Origin: Cricetomys ansorgei
Lineage: Eukaryota > Chordata > Mammalia > Rodentia > Nesomyidae
DNA length: 64,000 nt
Assembly: GCA_026225945.1 (NCBI GenBank)
Contig: JAMJFZ010000818.1
Span: 990,501 to 1,054,500, forward strand
Direction of reading: 5' to 3'
In this document: one piece after another, positions 25,301 through 31,745 of the stretch
How the letters are laid out: each line of letters begins with the position of its first letter
Numbering within the stretch: the first letter of the stretch is position 1
Program-made: the position numbers and the translations under genes
The notes under the pieces: model-generated
Told to the model about the DNA's origin: nothing
Databases searched by the model: none
Seen by the model: only the letters and a program-made list of their open reading frames with translations

Positions 25301-28300
25301 TACTACCCTGAGACAGGGTCTCCGTGCACCAGATGCGCACCCCTTTGGGCAGTCTGCCTTGCCAGGGAGCTCCTAGCCTCCACCTGTCGCTGCCCCCTAA
25401 GGCTTGGGTTACAGGTACCTCCGATCACGCCTGGCTCTTTAGGCGTTTGAATTTGAACTCGGCTCCTCATGCTGTTGAGTCAGCTCCCCAGCTGCTGTTG
25501 GTTTGATTAGGAACCGATGAGGCTCAGATGACACACCGAGACTTAACTCCTGTTTTCTCTTCTCTCGTCAGCAGGGAGCACTTTCAGGTGAGTGTCCTCG
25601 AGACAAAATCCAAAGCCTGTTTCCGTCATTTCTTATCATGTGACTGTTTTTATTCTTTCCTGTGAACAATAACAGTTACTCTGATGCCACCACCAACTGT
25701 GTGCCTGGCTGGTCCTGGGCTAGGAGCTTCCCGAGGCATTGTGGGAAAATCCCCGTCTTGATGATGTCCTGGGGTGGGGTGGGCGGGGTGGGTGGGTTGG
25801 CGTGTCTGTGTTACTGATGAGAACGAGAAGAGACACGATGGAGTGATTTCTGCAGGTGAATCTGGGAGGCAGATGGCAGGGTCTGGCCTCTGGCCAGGGT
25901 CTGATGGACTTCAGAGTGTTGCACTCCTTTATTATGGGAACCTGCAGGTTGGGCGCGCTGAAACACGTAGACTGCGTGTACACGTGGGCCGGGTCACTCA
26001 GGCATTTGCTCTGTTTCATTTTTTTAAAAGAAGCCGAAAGGGAGACGGAATCATAGGCTCGTAGAATGCGCTGGAAGACAAGTCTGAGCATGCCTACGAG
26101 TCCCCATCCTCCGAGGAAAATTCAGTGAGGGAAAAGTAAACAAATGGGATTTGTATATTTCATTTCCCTAGGGCGGCAGAAAAAAAGTCATCTTTATGAT
26201 GCGTGGACAAGTAGTTCCCTTTTTCCTCATTCCTCACAATGGGATCTTATTGTTCCAGAACCTTCTTTCCTGGGAAGCTGTTCCCGTTCCCTTTGCCACT
26301 CTGTCCCTTTTGCCACTCTGTTGCTGAGGGCCGCTGTCCCGGCAACTTTGTCATTCCCGGGATTGTTATTCACGGAAGAATAACCGTGGCTCTGGGCCCC
26401 AGTTGCTGTTCCCTAGTCTCGTGTAGGGAGTATTCCAGGTCTTCGCCCTCCATCCATTTCACAGGGGTGTCAGGAGGGTGAGGTGGGGTGTAGTGCTCGG
26501 GGAGGCCTGTGGTCAGCTGGTCAAGCCTGCAGCGGCGTAGGCAGGCTACAGCCGTGGTAGGCCGGGAGCAGTCCTGCGCCGGGGTGCTGGGCACACAGCC
26601 CAGATGCACTTGGGGGGGAGAGAAGGCCTTATCTGAAGATCAGGAGAGATACCGTGAGTGAAACAGAAATAAGGCCATTTTAGGAAAGGACCTGGCTTTG
26701 TTTTTATGTTTATTTACTTGTCTACATGTTCATTTCTTTGTTTTTTTGTTTGCTTTTGGGGAGAGGTGCTTACATATTCTGAGCTGGCCTCAAACTCATG
26801 ATAGCCAAAGATGACTCTGAGCTTCTGATCCTCCTGCCTCCGCCTCCCAGGAGCTGGGATGACAGGTGTGTTCCCCATGTTCCCCATGCGGGCATGCTAG
26901 GCAAGCAATCCAGTTGCTCAACGCCACATTTGCACGCACTCCGTGTTGGGAAATAGAGTGGGGACAGGAAGTAAACAGATGGCCTACAAAAGACATGGCC
27001 GACACCGTCTCTTCCTGAGGTTAAAACCTCACCGTCATGACTAAGCTGTGCTGACTACCTGAAGAATTTCCCAAAGTTCTAAAGGGACTGATTACAAAGA
27101 GCCCGGTGGCGTCTGTGCCGCGGGGCTTGGGTTGGGATAGCCAAGATGACTTCCTGATTATTATTTTTTTCTCCTTTGGAAATTAGGGGACAGGACATGG
27201 GTGACATCATGGTTTTGGTGGATTCGGAAGAGGAGGAAGAAGAGGAGGAGGAGGAGGAAGAGGAAGATGTTGCTGAAGAGATGGCACAGGAGACAAATGA
27301 GAGAGAGGAGTTGCCGAAAGAAATACGCCAGCACGGGCACGTTCACAGGGTGACGGCGCTGATCAACGGGAACCTAGACCGCATAGAGAACGGACTCCAG
27401 GAGCTGCAAGGTGAGCTTGCCTTCCTTTCAGAGACTCAGATCTGTGTAGTGGCTCCCCAGGAGGGTGTGTCTCTAAGGAGAAGGAGCAACTTCTTAAAGC
27501 CCAGGGAATTAGCAGGCTCCGGTTTCTCCGCTAGGTCGAGTGTTCCATTCTCAGAACACAAAACGGTAAAACATTTACACGCCATTGTGTGCCACGTGCC
27601 TAGTGGTTCAACGTATCTGAATTTCCTTTCATTCATGAGGTTATTTAAAATACTGTATAAAAGGGGGCTGGCAAGATGGCTCAGCAGATAGAGAGAGGCG
27701 CTTGTTGCCAAGCCTGATGAGTTCAGTCTTGGTGGAAAGAGTGAATTCACTCCCAAAAGTTATCCTCTGACCTCCACCTCCACACACACTAAATTAAAAA
27801 CAAAAAAAATATAAAATAGTATTTTATATAATTACCTTCAAATGACCTATTTAAGTAAACTATGAAATAAACGTATAGTTCATGTCTAGACTTAGGTCTC
27901 ACCCCATGGACTCTTAATTCTGTACATGCGATTTACCCACAGTCTGAATTATCCACGTCACTCGTCCCAAGCATTTTGGGTAAGATAATCAATGTGCATT
28001 AAGTGGCAGCACAGAGAAGAAATTATCCAGCAGACCCACCATGGGGAAGACGCAGTGTGGGTTTTGTTGACGAGGAGCAAGCCTGTATTGTCTGTAAGTG
28101 GGCAGCTTGCTAAGACCAGCAGGCTAAGCGCATGAAGATGTATGGTGAAGATTAAGATGGAGATAAAACTTAGCCAGTGTGGAGAGGACGCCCTGGGAGA
28201 ACTGTGTTAACGGAGGGACTTGATTAATTTTCTGGTGGTTGGAAGATTGAACAGTCCCGAGACTTTGAAGAACGGCAGAGCTGGTAGGGGCACTTGGACC

Positions 28301-28795
28301 AGGAGCACTTCGTGGGAGAGGTGGCTTTGCGGTGCGTCTGGAAGGGCGGCTGAGTTTGAGTCTTGAGTCAGGTGCATGATGGGTGACAAGCATCAGGCAT
28401 GTCTAGATTCTGAATTCAGAGGACAGGTGACTTCTGGTGTGGTGGTCCAAGCCAGCACTTGGCCAGTGGAGGCAAGAGGATCAGAAATTGAGTTATCCTT
28501 GGCTACAGAGTGAGTTTGGGGCCAGCCTGGGCTCTATGAGACCCTGTCCCATACAAAACAAAATAAAATGAAGGAGATTGTCCTGCACTCTGCCGTTCCT
28601 CCTCCATGAAACACATTCCTGTGTCTCACAGTCACCTAGATGACAGGAGACAAAAGGTGAAAAAAAGAAAAAGGGAAAAAAAGAAAAAACCTCTATTGCT
28701 CTTAAGATCATCCAGTCCCGTCTCTTCTACCCCGTACAGATGACAGTGACAAGGAGCAGAGTGACAGTGTCCAAGAGGAAGACAAACCAGTTTGA
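5913..28795 (+). CDS. VSIG10: VSIG10, V-set and immunoglobulin domain-containing protein 10 (9 coding exons)
   Basis: This gene encodes a type I membrane protein of the immunoglobulin superfamily. Joining 5913-5973, 11175-11456, 18189-18488, 21615-21869, 22612-22905, 24642-24752, 25572-25587, 27187-27410 and 28740-28795 gives 1599 nt, or 532 residues plus a TGA stop; the human protein is about 540. Residues 1-20 are a signal peptide. Four Ig domains follow, one per exon, with Cys pairs at about 38/97, 147/194, 238/281 and 322/379. Trp sits at 50, 159/160, 251 and 335, and there are several N-glycosylation sequons. A membrane segment lies at about 403-426. The short cytoplasmic tail holds 13 consecutive Glu and ends DKPV. 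All introns are GT-AG. The start has G at -3 and +4. The ligand and exact role are unknown to me; adhesion or recognition at the cell surface is inferred from the family. Identity rests on remembered similarity to the human protein, with strong agreement over the full length. Confidence 0.95.
6940..6959. repeat. T homopolymer in VSIG10 intron 1
   Basis: An uninterrupted run of 20 T. Confidence 0.9.
7262..7318 (-). repeat. B1 SINE fragment
   Basis: Antisense B1 head: CCTCCCCAGTGCTGGGATTT, then a diverged GAGCCACCA. Confidence 0.6.
7588..7704 (+). repeat. ID-like SINE followed by (CA)n
   Basis: A GGAGCTTGGTGGTGGAATGC...AGTTCAATTCCCA core runs into about 20 CA dinucleotides at 7665-7704. Confidence 0.6.
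7825..7976 (-). repeat. B3-type SINE
   Basis: Antisense B3 features: GTGGAGGTCAGAGGTCAACT, CACCATGTGGGTTCCAGGG and ACTGAGTCATCTCACCAGCC. Confidence 0.7.
8511..8616 (-). repeat. Old B1-related SINE
   Basis: Antisense AGGGTCTTACTGTGTAGCTC, GGCTGGCTTTGAACTC and AGTACTGGGGCTG. Confidence 0.6.
8930..8968 (+). repeat. Ancient L1 fragment
   Basis: TTTTATTGAGAGATCATC followed by ACATACCATAAAATCAACCC resembles a conserved old mammalian L1 segment. Confidence 0.5.
8969..9195 (+). repeat. B4-like composite SINE (ID head plus B1-like tail)
   Basis: An ID-like head is followed by GTTCAAGGCTAGTCGTGGAC and an AGACCCTGTC B1-like end. Confidence 0.5.
9210..9390 (+). repeat. B3-like SINE
   Basis: Diverged head, then CATGGTGGAAGGAGAGACTC and GTTGTCCTCTGACCTCCAC. 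Confidence 0.5.
9728..9835 (-). repeat. Old B1-related SINE
   Basis: Antisense GAGACTGGGTCTGGATATG through GAGCTGGGATTCCACGTG. Confidence 0.5.
10199..10236. repeat. (CCCAC)n pentanucleotide repeat
   Basis: About seven near-perfect 5-bp units in VSIG10 intron 1. The - strand is G-rich and could form a quadruplex. Confidence 0.9.
10545..10890 (+). repeat. Unclassified rodent interspersed repeat
   Basis: It has the style of a common rodent repeat (GGGCTCATAGTTCC, GCATCCACCGGGAAGCAGAG, GCTCCACCTCCTAAAGGTTC, ACATTCAAACCACAACA). I cannot name the family with confidence. Confidence 0.45.
10908..11095 (+). repeat. B4 SINE
   Basis: GGGGACTTAGCTCAGTGGT ID head, TTCAATCCCAGCACTG, then a B1-like second half. 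It ends about 80 bp before VSIG10 exon 2. Confidence 0.7.
11175..11456 (+). CDS. VSIG10: VSIG10 coding exon 2 (Ig domain 1)
   Basis: This 282-nt phase 1-1 exon lies between TTTTCAG and GTAAGT. It encodes residues 21-114, a complete Ig fold with Cys38, Trp50, the DDGNYTC signature and Cys97. Confidence 0.95.
11543..11620 (+). repeat. B1 SINE 3' half
   Basis: AGCCTGGGCTACACAGAG followed by ACCCTGTCTCCAAAAAAAC. Confidence 0.65.
12330..12440 (-). repeat. B1 SINE
   Basis: Antisense GACAGGGTCTCACTATGTAC through GTGCTGGGATTAAAGGCGTG. Confidence 0.8.
12605..12715 (+). repeat. Old B1-related SINE
   Basis: GTGGTATCCTAACACTCAGG, GGTCATCCTTGGCTACATAG and GCCAGCCTGTGCTACTTGAG. Confidence 0.55.
14003..14140 (+). 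repeat. B1-related SINE
   Basis: CATGATCCCAGCACCTGGGA through AGGGCTAGCCTGTGCTACAT. Confidence 0.65.
14210..14350 (+). repeat. B1 SINE
   Basis: CACATCTTTAATCTCAGCAC, GGGAGGCAGAGGCAGGAGGA and AGGGCTACACAGTGAGACCC. Confidence 0.85.
14360..14543 (-). repeat. B2/B3-type SINE
   Basis: Antisense body with GAGACCAGAGGAAGGCTTCA and the head CCTCTGAGCCATCTCTCCAG. Confidence 0.8.
14600..14758 (-). repeat. B3-type SINE
   Basis: Antisense TGTGGAGGTCAGAGATCAGC, CAAACTCAGGTTGTCAGGCT and a diverged head. Confidence 0.75.
14770..15060 (-). repeat. B3-type SINE with internal B1-like insert
   Basis: A GT-rich start and GGCTGTCAGAGGCCACGTG are separated from the head (TTATCTGCTGAGCCATCTCT) by a B1-like block. 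Confidence 0.5.
15875..15988 (-). repeat. B1 SINE
   Basis: Antisense CAGGGTCTCACTATGTAGCC through CCTCTGCCTCAAGTGCTGG. Confidence 0.8.
15990..16095. repeat. Polypyrimidine tract
   Basis: About 100 nt that are almost only C and T on the + strand, next to a B1. Confidence 0.85.
16258..16350 (+). repeat. ID-like SINE
   Basis: GGGCTGGATAGCTCCTTGGT head, TAAGGCCCTGCCTGC, and an AATAAATAAATAAA tail. Confidence 0.6.
16978..17175 (-). repeat. B3-type SINE
   Basis: Antisense GTTTTGCCTGCATGTATGCA, GCCAGCAGAGGGCATCGA and CCCCTGGAACTGGAGCTGA. Confidence 0.8.
17178..17560 (-). repeat. B1 SINE split by a URR1 insertion
   Basis: The left part (17178-17229) is antisense B1 up to GTCCTGGAACTC. The right part (17461-17560) resumes at GTAGACCTACCT and ends in GGGATTAAAGGCGTGTGCCA. 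Confidence 0.8.
17230..17460 (+). mobile_element. URR1-type hAT DNA transposon (non-autonomous)
   Basis: It is 231 bp long. The ends are CATCAGTCCTCAGCCTGTGG and AGGTTGAGAACCACCG, diverged inverted copies of the URR1 termini. The interior has the diagnostic CAGTAGCAAAATTATAG and GGTTGGGGGTCACCACA. The flanks TCTTATGT and TTCTATGT look like a worn 8-bp target duplication, usual for hAT elements. It has no coding capacity. Confidence 0.8.
17570..17735 (-). repeat. B3-type SINE
   Basis: Antisense, with a (GT)n start, GGAACTGGGGTCAGGGACGG and the head AAGACATTTCTCCAGCCCC. Confidence 0.75.
17795..18005 (+). repeat. B4 SINE
   Basis: ID-like head GGTAGTGGTCTGGTAGAG, then AGGCCAGCCTGGGCTACCTG and GATCCTGTCAC. 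Confidence 0.6.
18189..18488 (+). CDS. VSIG10: VSIG10 coding exon 3 (Ig domain 2)
   Basis: This 300-nt phase 1-1 exon encodes residues 115-214 with Cys147, Trp159/160 and the GSYTC signature. The donor chosen is GTGCGT at 18489, because it keeps the frame into exon 4. A second donor, GTAAGC, starts 4 nt downstream. Confidence 0.92.
18838..18950 (+). repeat. B1-related SINE
   Basis: CTATAATCCTAGCACTTGGA, GGGGCAGGAGGACCACC and a diverged 3' end. Confidence 0.65.
18985..19167 (-). repeat. B2/B3-type SINE
   Basis: Antisense GGCCAGAAGAGGGCTCTAGG, GTGAGCCACCATGTGGGTGC and TAACCACGGAGCCATCTCTC. Confidence 0.85.
19286..19358. repeat. (TTTA)n/(TCTA)n tetranucleotide microsatellite
   Basis: Two (TTTA) blocks flank a short (TCTA) block. 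Confidence 0.9.
19359..19498 (-). repeat. B1 SINE
   Basis: Antisense TTTTGAGGCAGTCTCTGG, CTATGTAGACCAGGCTAACC and TGCTAAGGATTAAAGATGTG. The microsatellite probably grew from its A-rich tail. Confidence 0.8.
19660..19830 (+). repeat. Ancient L1 fragment
   Basis: It resembles a known old L1 block: TTTGTCACTTAG, GGTTCATCCACATTACATCA, TGGCCGAATAGTAGTCCG and GTGTATCCACCGTTC. Confidence 0.55.
20825..21022 (-). repeat. B3-type SINE
   Basis: Antisense GGCTGGAAGAGGGCACTGGA, GGGTGCTGGGGATTGAACCT and ACCATCTCTCCAGCTG. Confidence 0.8.
21045..21190 (-). repeat. B3-type SINE
   Basis: Antisense GGCATGGAGGTCAGAGGCTG and a diverged head. Confidence 0.65.
21205..21425 (-). repeat. B4-like SINE
   Basis: An antisense B1-like block (CAGGCTAGCCTTGAACTAAG) is followed by an ID-like head (GGCTGCTGGGGATCGAACCC, CCATTTGAGCTAACCC). 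Confidence 0.55.
21615..21869 (+). CDS. VSIG10: VSIG10 coding exon 4 (Ig domain 3)
   Basis: This 255-nt phase 1-1 exon lies between CTTGCAG and GTGAGT. It encodes a shorter Ig domain with Cys238, Trp251 and Cys281. Its first codon is completed as Trp215. Confidence 0.93.
22612..22905 (+). CDS. VSIG10: VSIG10 coding exon 5 (Ig domain 4)
   Basis: This 294-nt phase 1-1 exon encodes the membrane-proximal Ig domain with Cys322, Trp335 and the DEGFYFC signature at Cys379. The acceptor CCACCAG is the AG that gives the right phase. Other AGs at 22615 and 22634 were excluded by frame. Confidence 0.9.
23150..23232. repeat. Short minisatellite with ACACATACATGCACGCTC-like unit
   Basis: About four imperfect 18-20-bp units in VSIG10 intron 5. 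Confidence 0.8.
23428..23585 (+). repeat. B1 SINE with (GGGA)n tail
   Basis: CAGTCCTAGCACTCAGGGGG, GAGGCCAGCTTGGGCTACAG, then a purine GGGA repeat. Confidence 0.75.
24055..24165 (-). repeat. B1 SINE
   Basis: Antisense CAAGCTGGCCTCGAACTCAC and GGGATTAAAGGTGTGCGCCA. Confidence 0.8.
24205..24320 (-). repeat. Old B1-related SINE
   Basis: Antisense GAGGCAGGGTCTTGGTGCGT and GTAGACCAGGCTGGGCTTGA. Confidence 0.65.
24642..24752 (+). CDS. VSIG10: VSIG10 coding exon 6 (transmembrane segment)
   Basis: This 111-nt phase 1-1 exon encodes a Gly/Leu/Val-rich helix of about 24 residues, then a short juxtamembrane stretch with paired Cys. Acceptor is CTCTCCAG and donor is GTGAGA. Confidence 0.93.
24796..24997 (+). 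repeat. B3 SINE, near full length
   Basis: GGGGCTGGAGAGATGGCTCA, TGCCCTCTTCTGGTCTCCTT, CACCAGGCACACATGCAGTG and an A-rich tail. It lies 44 bp past VSIG10 exon 6. Confidence 0.9.
25190..25500 (-). repeat. Diverged B3/B1 composite SINE
   Basis: B3-like GCATGCACAGGAGTGTGTGG and GAGACAGGGTCTCCGTGCAC blocks. It ends about 70 bp before microexon 7. Confidence 0.45.
25572..25587 (+). CDS. VSIG10: VSIG10 coding exon 7 (16-nt microexon)
   Basis: This microexon adds A-G-S-T-F and two bases of the next Arg codon, bridging phase 1 of exon 6 to phase 2 of exon 8. The acceptor is CAGCAG, so using the second AG gives a 13-nt exon lacking Ala435. The donor is GTGAGT. The counterpart in human reads V-G-N-T, which supports the longer form. 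Confidence 0.85.
26775..26885 (-). repeat. B1-related SINE
   Basis: Antisense TGAGCTGGCCTCAAACTCAT and CCTCCGCCTCCCAGGAGCTG. Confidence 0.65.
27187..27410 (+). CDS. VSIG10: VSIG10 coding exon 8 (acidic cytoplasmic tail)
   Basis: This 224-nt exon encodes the conserved GQDMGDIMVLVDS stretch, then 13 Glu and a polar tail with VTALINGN. Acceptor is AATTAG and donor is GTGAGC. Confidence 0.93.
27667..27795 (+). repeat. B3-like SINE
   Basis: GGCTGGCAAGATGGCTCAGC, GTTATCCTCTGACCTCCACC and a CA/A-rich tail. Confidence 0.75.
28432..28570 (+). repeat. B1-related SINE
   Basis: GTGTGGTGGTCCAAGCCAGC, TCCTTGGCTACAGAGTGAGT and GAGACCCTGTCCCATACAAA. Confidence 0.65.
28740..28795 (+). CDS. VSIG10: VSIG10 coding exon 9 and stop
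   Basis: The last coding exon follows the acceptor CCGTACAG. It encodes an acidic DDSDKEQSDS tail ending KPV and stops at TGA 28793-28795. Confidence 0.93.
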
Positions 28796-30617
28796 CATGG
28801 TGTCGCTCACCGCCGCCTGCTTTCGTTAGTGATGGCTGGCCCCAGCCCAGACACACACTCACCTCTCCTTCCAACTCTCTTCACTGATTCCATTTGGTGT
28901 GAGCTTCCCCAGCCGAGCGGGCCGGAAGGAGCAGCGGCCTGGGGCAGAGCCTCAGTGGCGTCTGAGGCACCGCTTTGCCGTGACGCCTGGCACTACCCAG
29001 GTTGATTTACTGTGACAGACACTGATTTTTTTTTTTTTCTGGGGGGGTGGGGCACTTGGTATCTGCGCACGGTGCCACTATTCATGGTTGGCAACCAACT
29101 TGCCCAACACGGATGGGGAATTACGGAGCCTGGGCCTTTGTCACTGATGAGGTGGGGAACCAGGCGTGGTCCTGGGAGGGCAGAGATGTCAGCTACTAGA
29201 AGGCAGTTTGGGTGGGGGTTGGGATTCAGACACTGAGGCTTAAAGCTGGGCCTTGATTTTTTATTGCTGCTTTGCCTCTGTTTCCCCATCTACAACACAG
29301 ACATACCAGCACCTTCCAAGCTCCTAGGGTTAAACAAAGGAAGTTTAGGGTGTAAAAGTGCCTAGAGACATGTTGGATACAGCAGCTGCCGGGCCTTCTT
29401 GGTAGACTGAGTCGGCTCCCAACTCCCCAATTATTCTTTCTCCCCTAGAGAGGGGTATGCACCTTTCCTTACAGCCTCATGGTTTGCAGAGCTGTGTTTG
29501 GTTATAAAAGCCTTCTAAATGATGGCCCTAAGGTCAGCTCCCGGCTTCTCTGTCCTCGTATCTCCTGTGCTTTGCAAGGAGACAAAGAGAAACATTTCCT
29601 AACGGAGCATCTGTCGTGAACTGGACAGACAGTCCACTTGGCCTCAGTTTTTGTGTCTTGGAAATGGGAATATGTGTTTCCTTTCTCCTTATTAGGAGGA
29701 TGTGCTGATCAAGGACAGTAAGTTTCAAAAGAAAATAGTGGGCAGCAGGTTTGGCTCGGGACAGCTGTGTTCTGGGGAATTTAAAAGATTTTTTATTTTT
29801 AATTTCATCTAGATAGGTCAGGGATCTTGTACAGGTGCAATAGGTATGTGCTAACCGTGAAAATCTGACTTGAAATTTGCAGTCTGTACTTGTGTATATC
29901 CTGCTCAAATGGGACAAGATCTAGGGCTTAAAGGACTTTCTAACATTGGGGCCCAAGATTCCTAAGGAGCCGGTTAGCTGAAGTGCCTGCAGAGTGTGGG
30001 AGGGGCTATCTGTTCTCTCTCTGAGTGCGGGGACTAAACTGAGGCGACCACGGCCAGTGTGCCCCCACAGCCAGTGTGCCCCGTCCTGAGCTCAGGGCAC
30101 CAGGGCACTGGGGAGCCCTGCTGGCTGTGAATTTGAGCCCTTGGGAGTAGCTATGAGGTGCAGTCCTCTTGCTTCATGGTACCTCACGCACTGGATCGCT
30201 TCAGACTGTCATTTCACAGCAGGACACATGGGTTGTCTCTCGTCATCTGAGCTGGCCTCTCCTTTGAGGCCCGATGACAAAGTTTTTTGTCTGTGACTCA
30301 GAGGTGACTTTAAAATTGGAGAAGTAAATTAGAGGGGGAAGTTGGTAGCTGGGAACATGGTGCTTTGTGAGATCAATGGGTGCTTCCCACTGCTTCCTCT
30401 TCTGCGCACACCTGGCAAGAGGGGGAGATATTAGAGGTTTTTTCCACTAGCGAGAGGGAGCCTCCAGGGCTTGGTGCAGAATGCTGTTCTGAAGCTCGAC
30501 CAGTTCACTTTCACTTTTATCAGCCTGAGTGCACATTTATTAAATGGCAGGTCAGCTAGTAGCCCAGACACTAAAGAGCTTCGTGTTTTATAGTGATTTT
30601 TTTTTTTTTTAATTTGG

Positions 30618-30752
30618 AGCTAGGTGGTGGTGGCACATTCTTTTAATCCCAGCACTCGGTAGGCAGAGGCAGGAGGATCTCTTCGAGTTCGAAGACAGCC
30701 AGAGCTACAACAGAGAAACCCTGTCTCGAAAAACCAAGAAATAAAAAATAAA
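30618..30752 (+). repeat. B1 SINE in the VSIG10 3' UTR
   Basis: TTTTAATCCCAGCACTCGGT, GGCAGAGGCAGGAGGATCTC and ACCCTGTCTCGAAAAACC, with an A-rich tail carrying AATAAA. Confidence 0.85.
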
Positions 30753-31208
30753 TTGGAGCCCTCACCCCTTCTATTCCTCAACACAATCCATACCCAGATC
30801 TCAAAGCAAATGGACAGTGTATTACATACAGCCTTTGTATGGAAAGTCCAGTTCTTATGTATTAGTTAACTCATGAGGGCCAGTTGTCAGAACCAGGAAG
30901 AAAACCCTTCAGTCACACAGATTTCCCTCCAAGCCCAGTTGACGTGGGAGAGGGGGCTCTGCACTCTGTGGCTTTGGCATTAGCTCCATTTCTCACAACT
31001 GTAGCAGGAAGCACATAAGGAAATGTCGTCCTCACTGGGTACAGCTTTGGACAGTAAGTGCCAATCAAATTTCTCAACCACAGGACTGGCTATCAGCTGC
31101 TGCAAAGAAACACTGCAGACGGCTCTGTTGTGATTGATCTTACCATTTGTTAGGGGGCATTTGGGAGAAATTAGTTCTAAGGTTATGACTTTTTAAAAGA
31201 GATTTTGG

Positions 31209-31214
31209 AATAAA
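31209..31214 (+). terminator. Candidate VSIG10 polyadenylation signal AATAAA
   Basis: A canonical AATAAA lies 2.4 kb past the VSIG10 stop, and the following sequence is T-rich. Earlier AATAAA copies near 30740 belong to a B1 A-rich tail and are less likely to be the main site. Confidence 0.5.
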
Positions 31215-31264
31215 ATTATTTTTTAAACATATTTCGGCGATACTGATTTATATCTGAGTAGCAA

Positions 31265-31385
31265 ATGGAAAGAATTGGGGCTAGAGGTGTGCCTGTCATC
31301 GCTACACTCGGGAAGCCAAGGCAAGGTTGCGGTGAGCTTCAGTCCAGCACAGCTACAGAATGAGACATTGTCTCTAAAATCTACC
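31265..31385 (+). repeat. B1-related SINE
   Basis: Diverged B1: TGTCATCGCTACACTCGGGA and CTACAGAATGAGACATTGTC. Confidence 0.5.
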
Positions 31386-31394
31386 AGTGCTGTT

Positions 31395-31570
31395 GACTGG
31401 TGACTCAACCCATAAAGGTATCGATGTCCAAGCCTGACAGACCTACGTTCACTCTGTGGGACCCGCACAGTAGGGGAGAACCCCTTCCCAAAGTTGACCG
31501 CCGACATCCACTATGCACACCACGGCCTCTCCGAGCTAGCTGCGTACACACCCAAGATAAATACATGGAC
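31395..31570 (+). repeat. B3-like SINE
   Basis: Diverged: TGGTGACTCAACCCATAAAG, GTTCACTCTGTGGGACCCGC and TTGACCGCCGACATCCAC. Confidence 0.5.
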
Positions 31571-31689
31571 GTAAAACGAGAAACCAAGCAACAGCAGAGC
31601 ACGACTTGGAACAGAGCTGGACAAGTCATTTTATCTGTCGCCCTAACCACTTCACTTTCCGTGACGTGTATACACCGAACGGTACAGGA

Positions 31690-31745
31690 AAGGGTGTAGC
31701 TCATTGGTAGTATGTTGAACGACACGGGGGGAGGTCCTGGGTTCA
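31690..31745 (+). repeat. ID-like SINE fragment
   Basis: GGGTGTAGCTCATTGGTAGT and GGTCCTGGGTTCAGTC. Confidence 0.6.

Larger units (their letters stand above)
28796..31235 (+). other. VSIG10: VSIG10 3' UTR (probable extent)
   Basis: This is the non-coding sequence between the VSIG10 stop and the first convincing polyadenylation signal not inside a SINE. It contains a sense B1 at about 30618-30752. The end point is inferred. Confidence 0.5.

Noticed and set aside
27412..27691. Read-through of VSIG10 exon 8 as a longer exon
   Set aside because: A good donor (GTGAGC) at 27411 and the clean junction to exon 9, giving the expected acidic C-terminus, show that this is intron.
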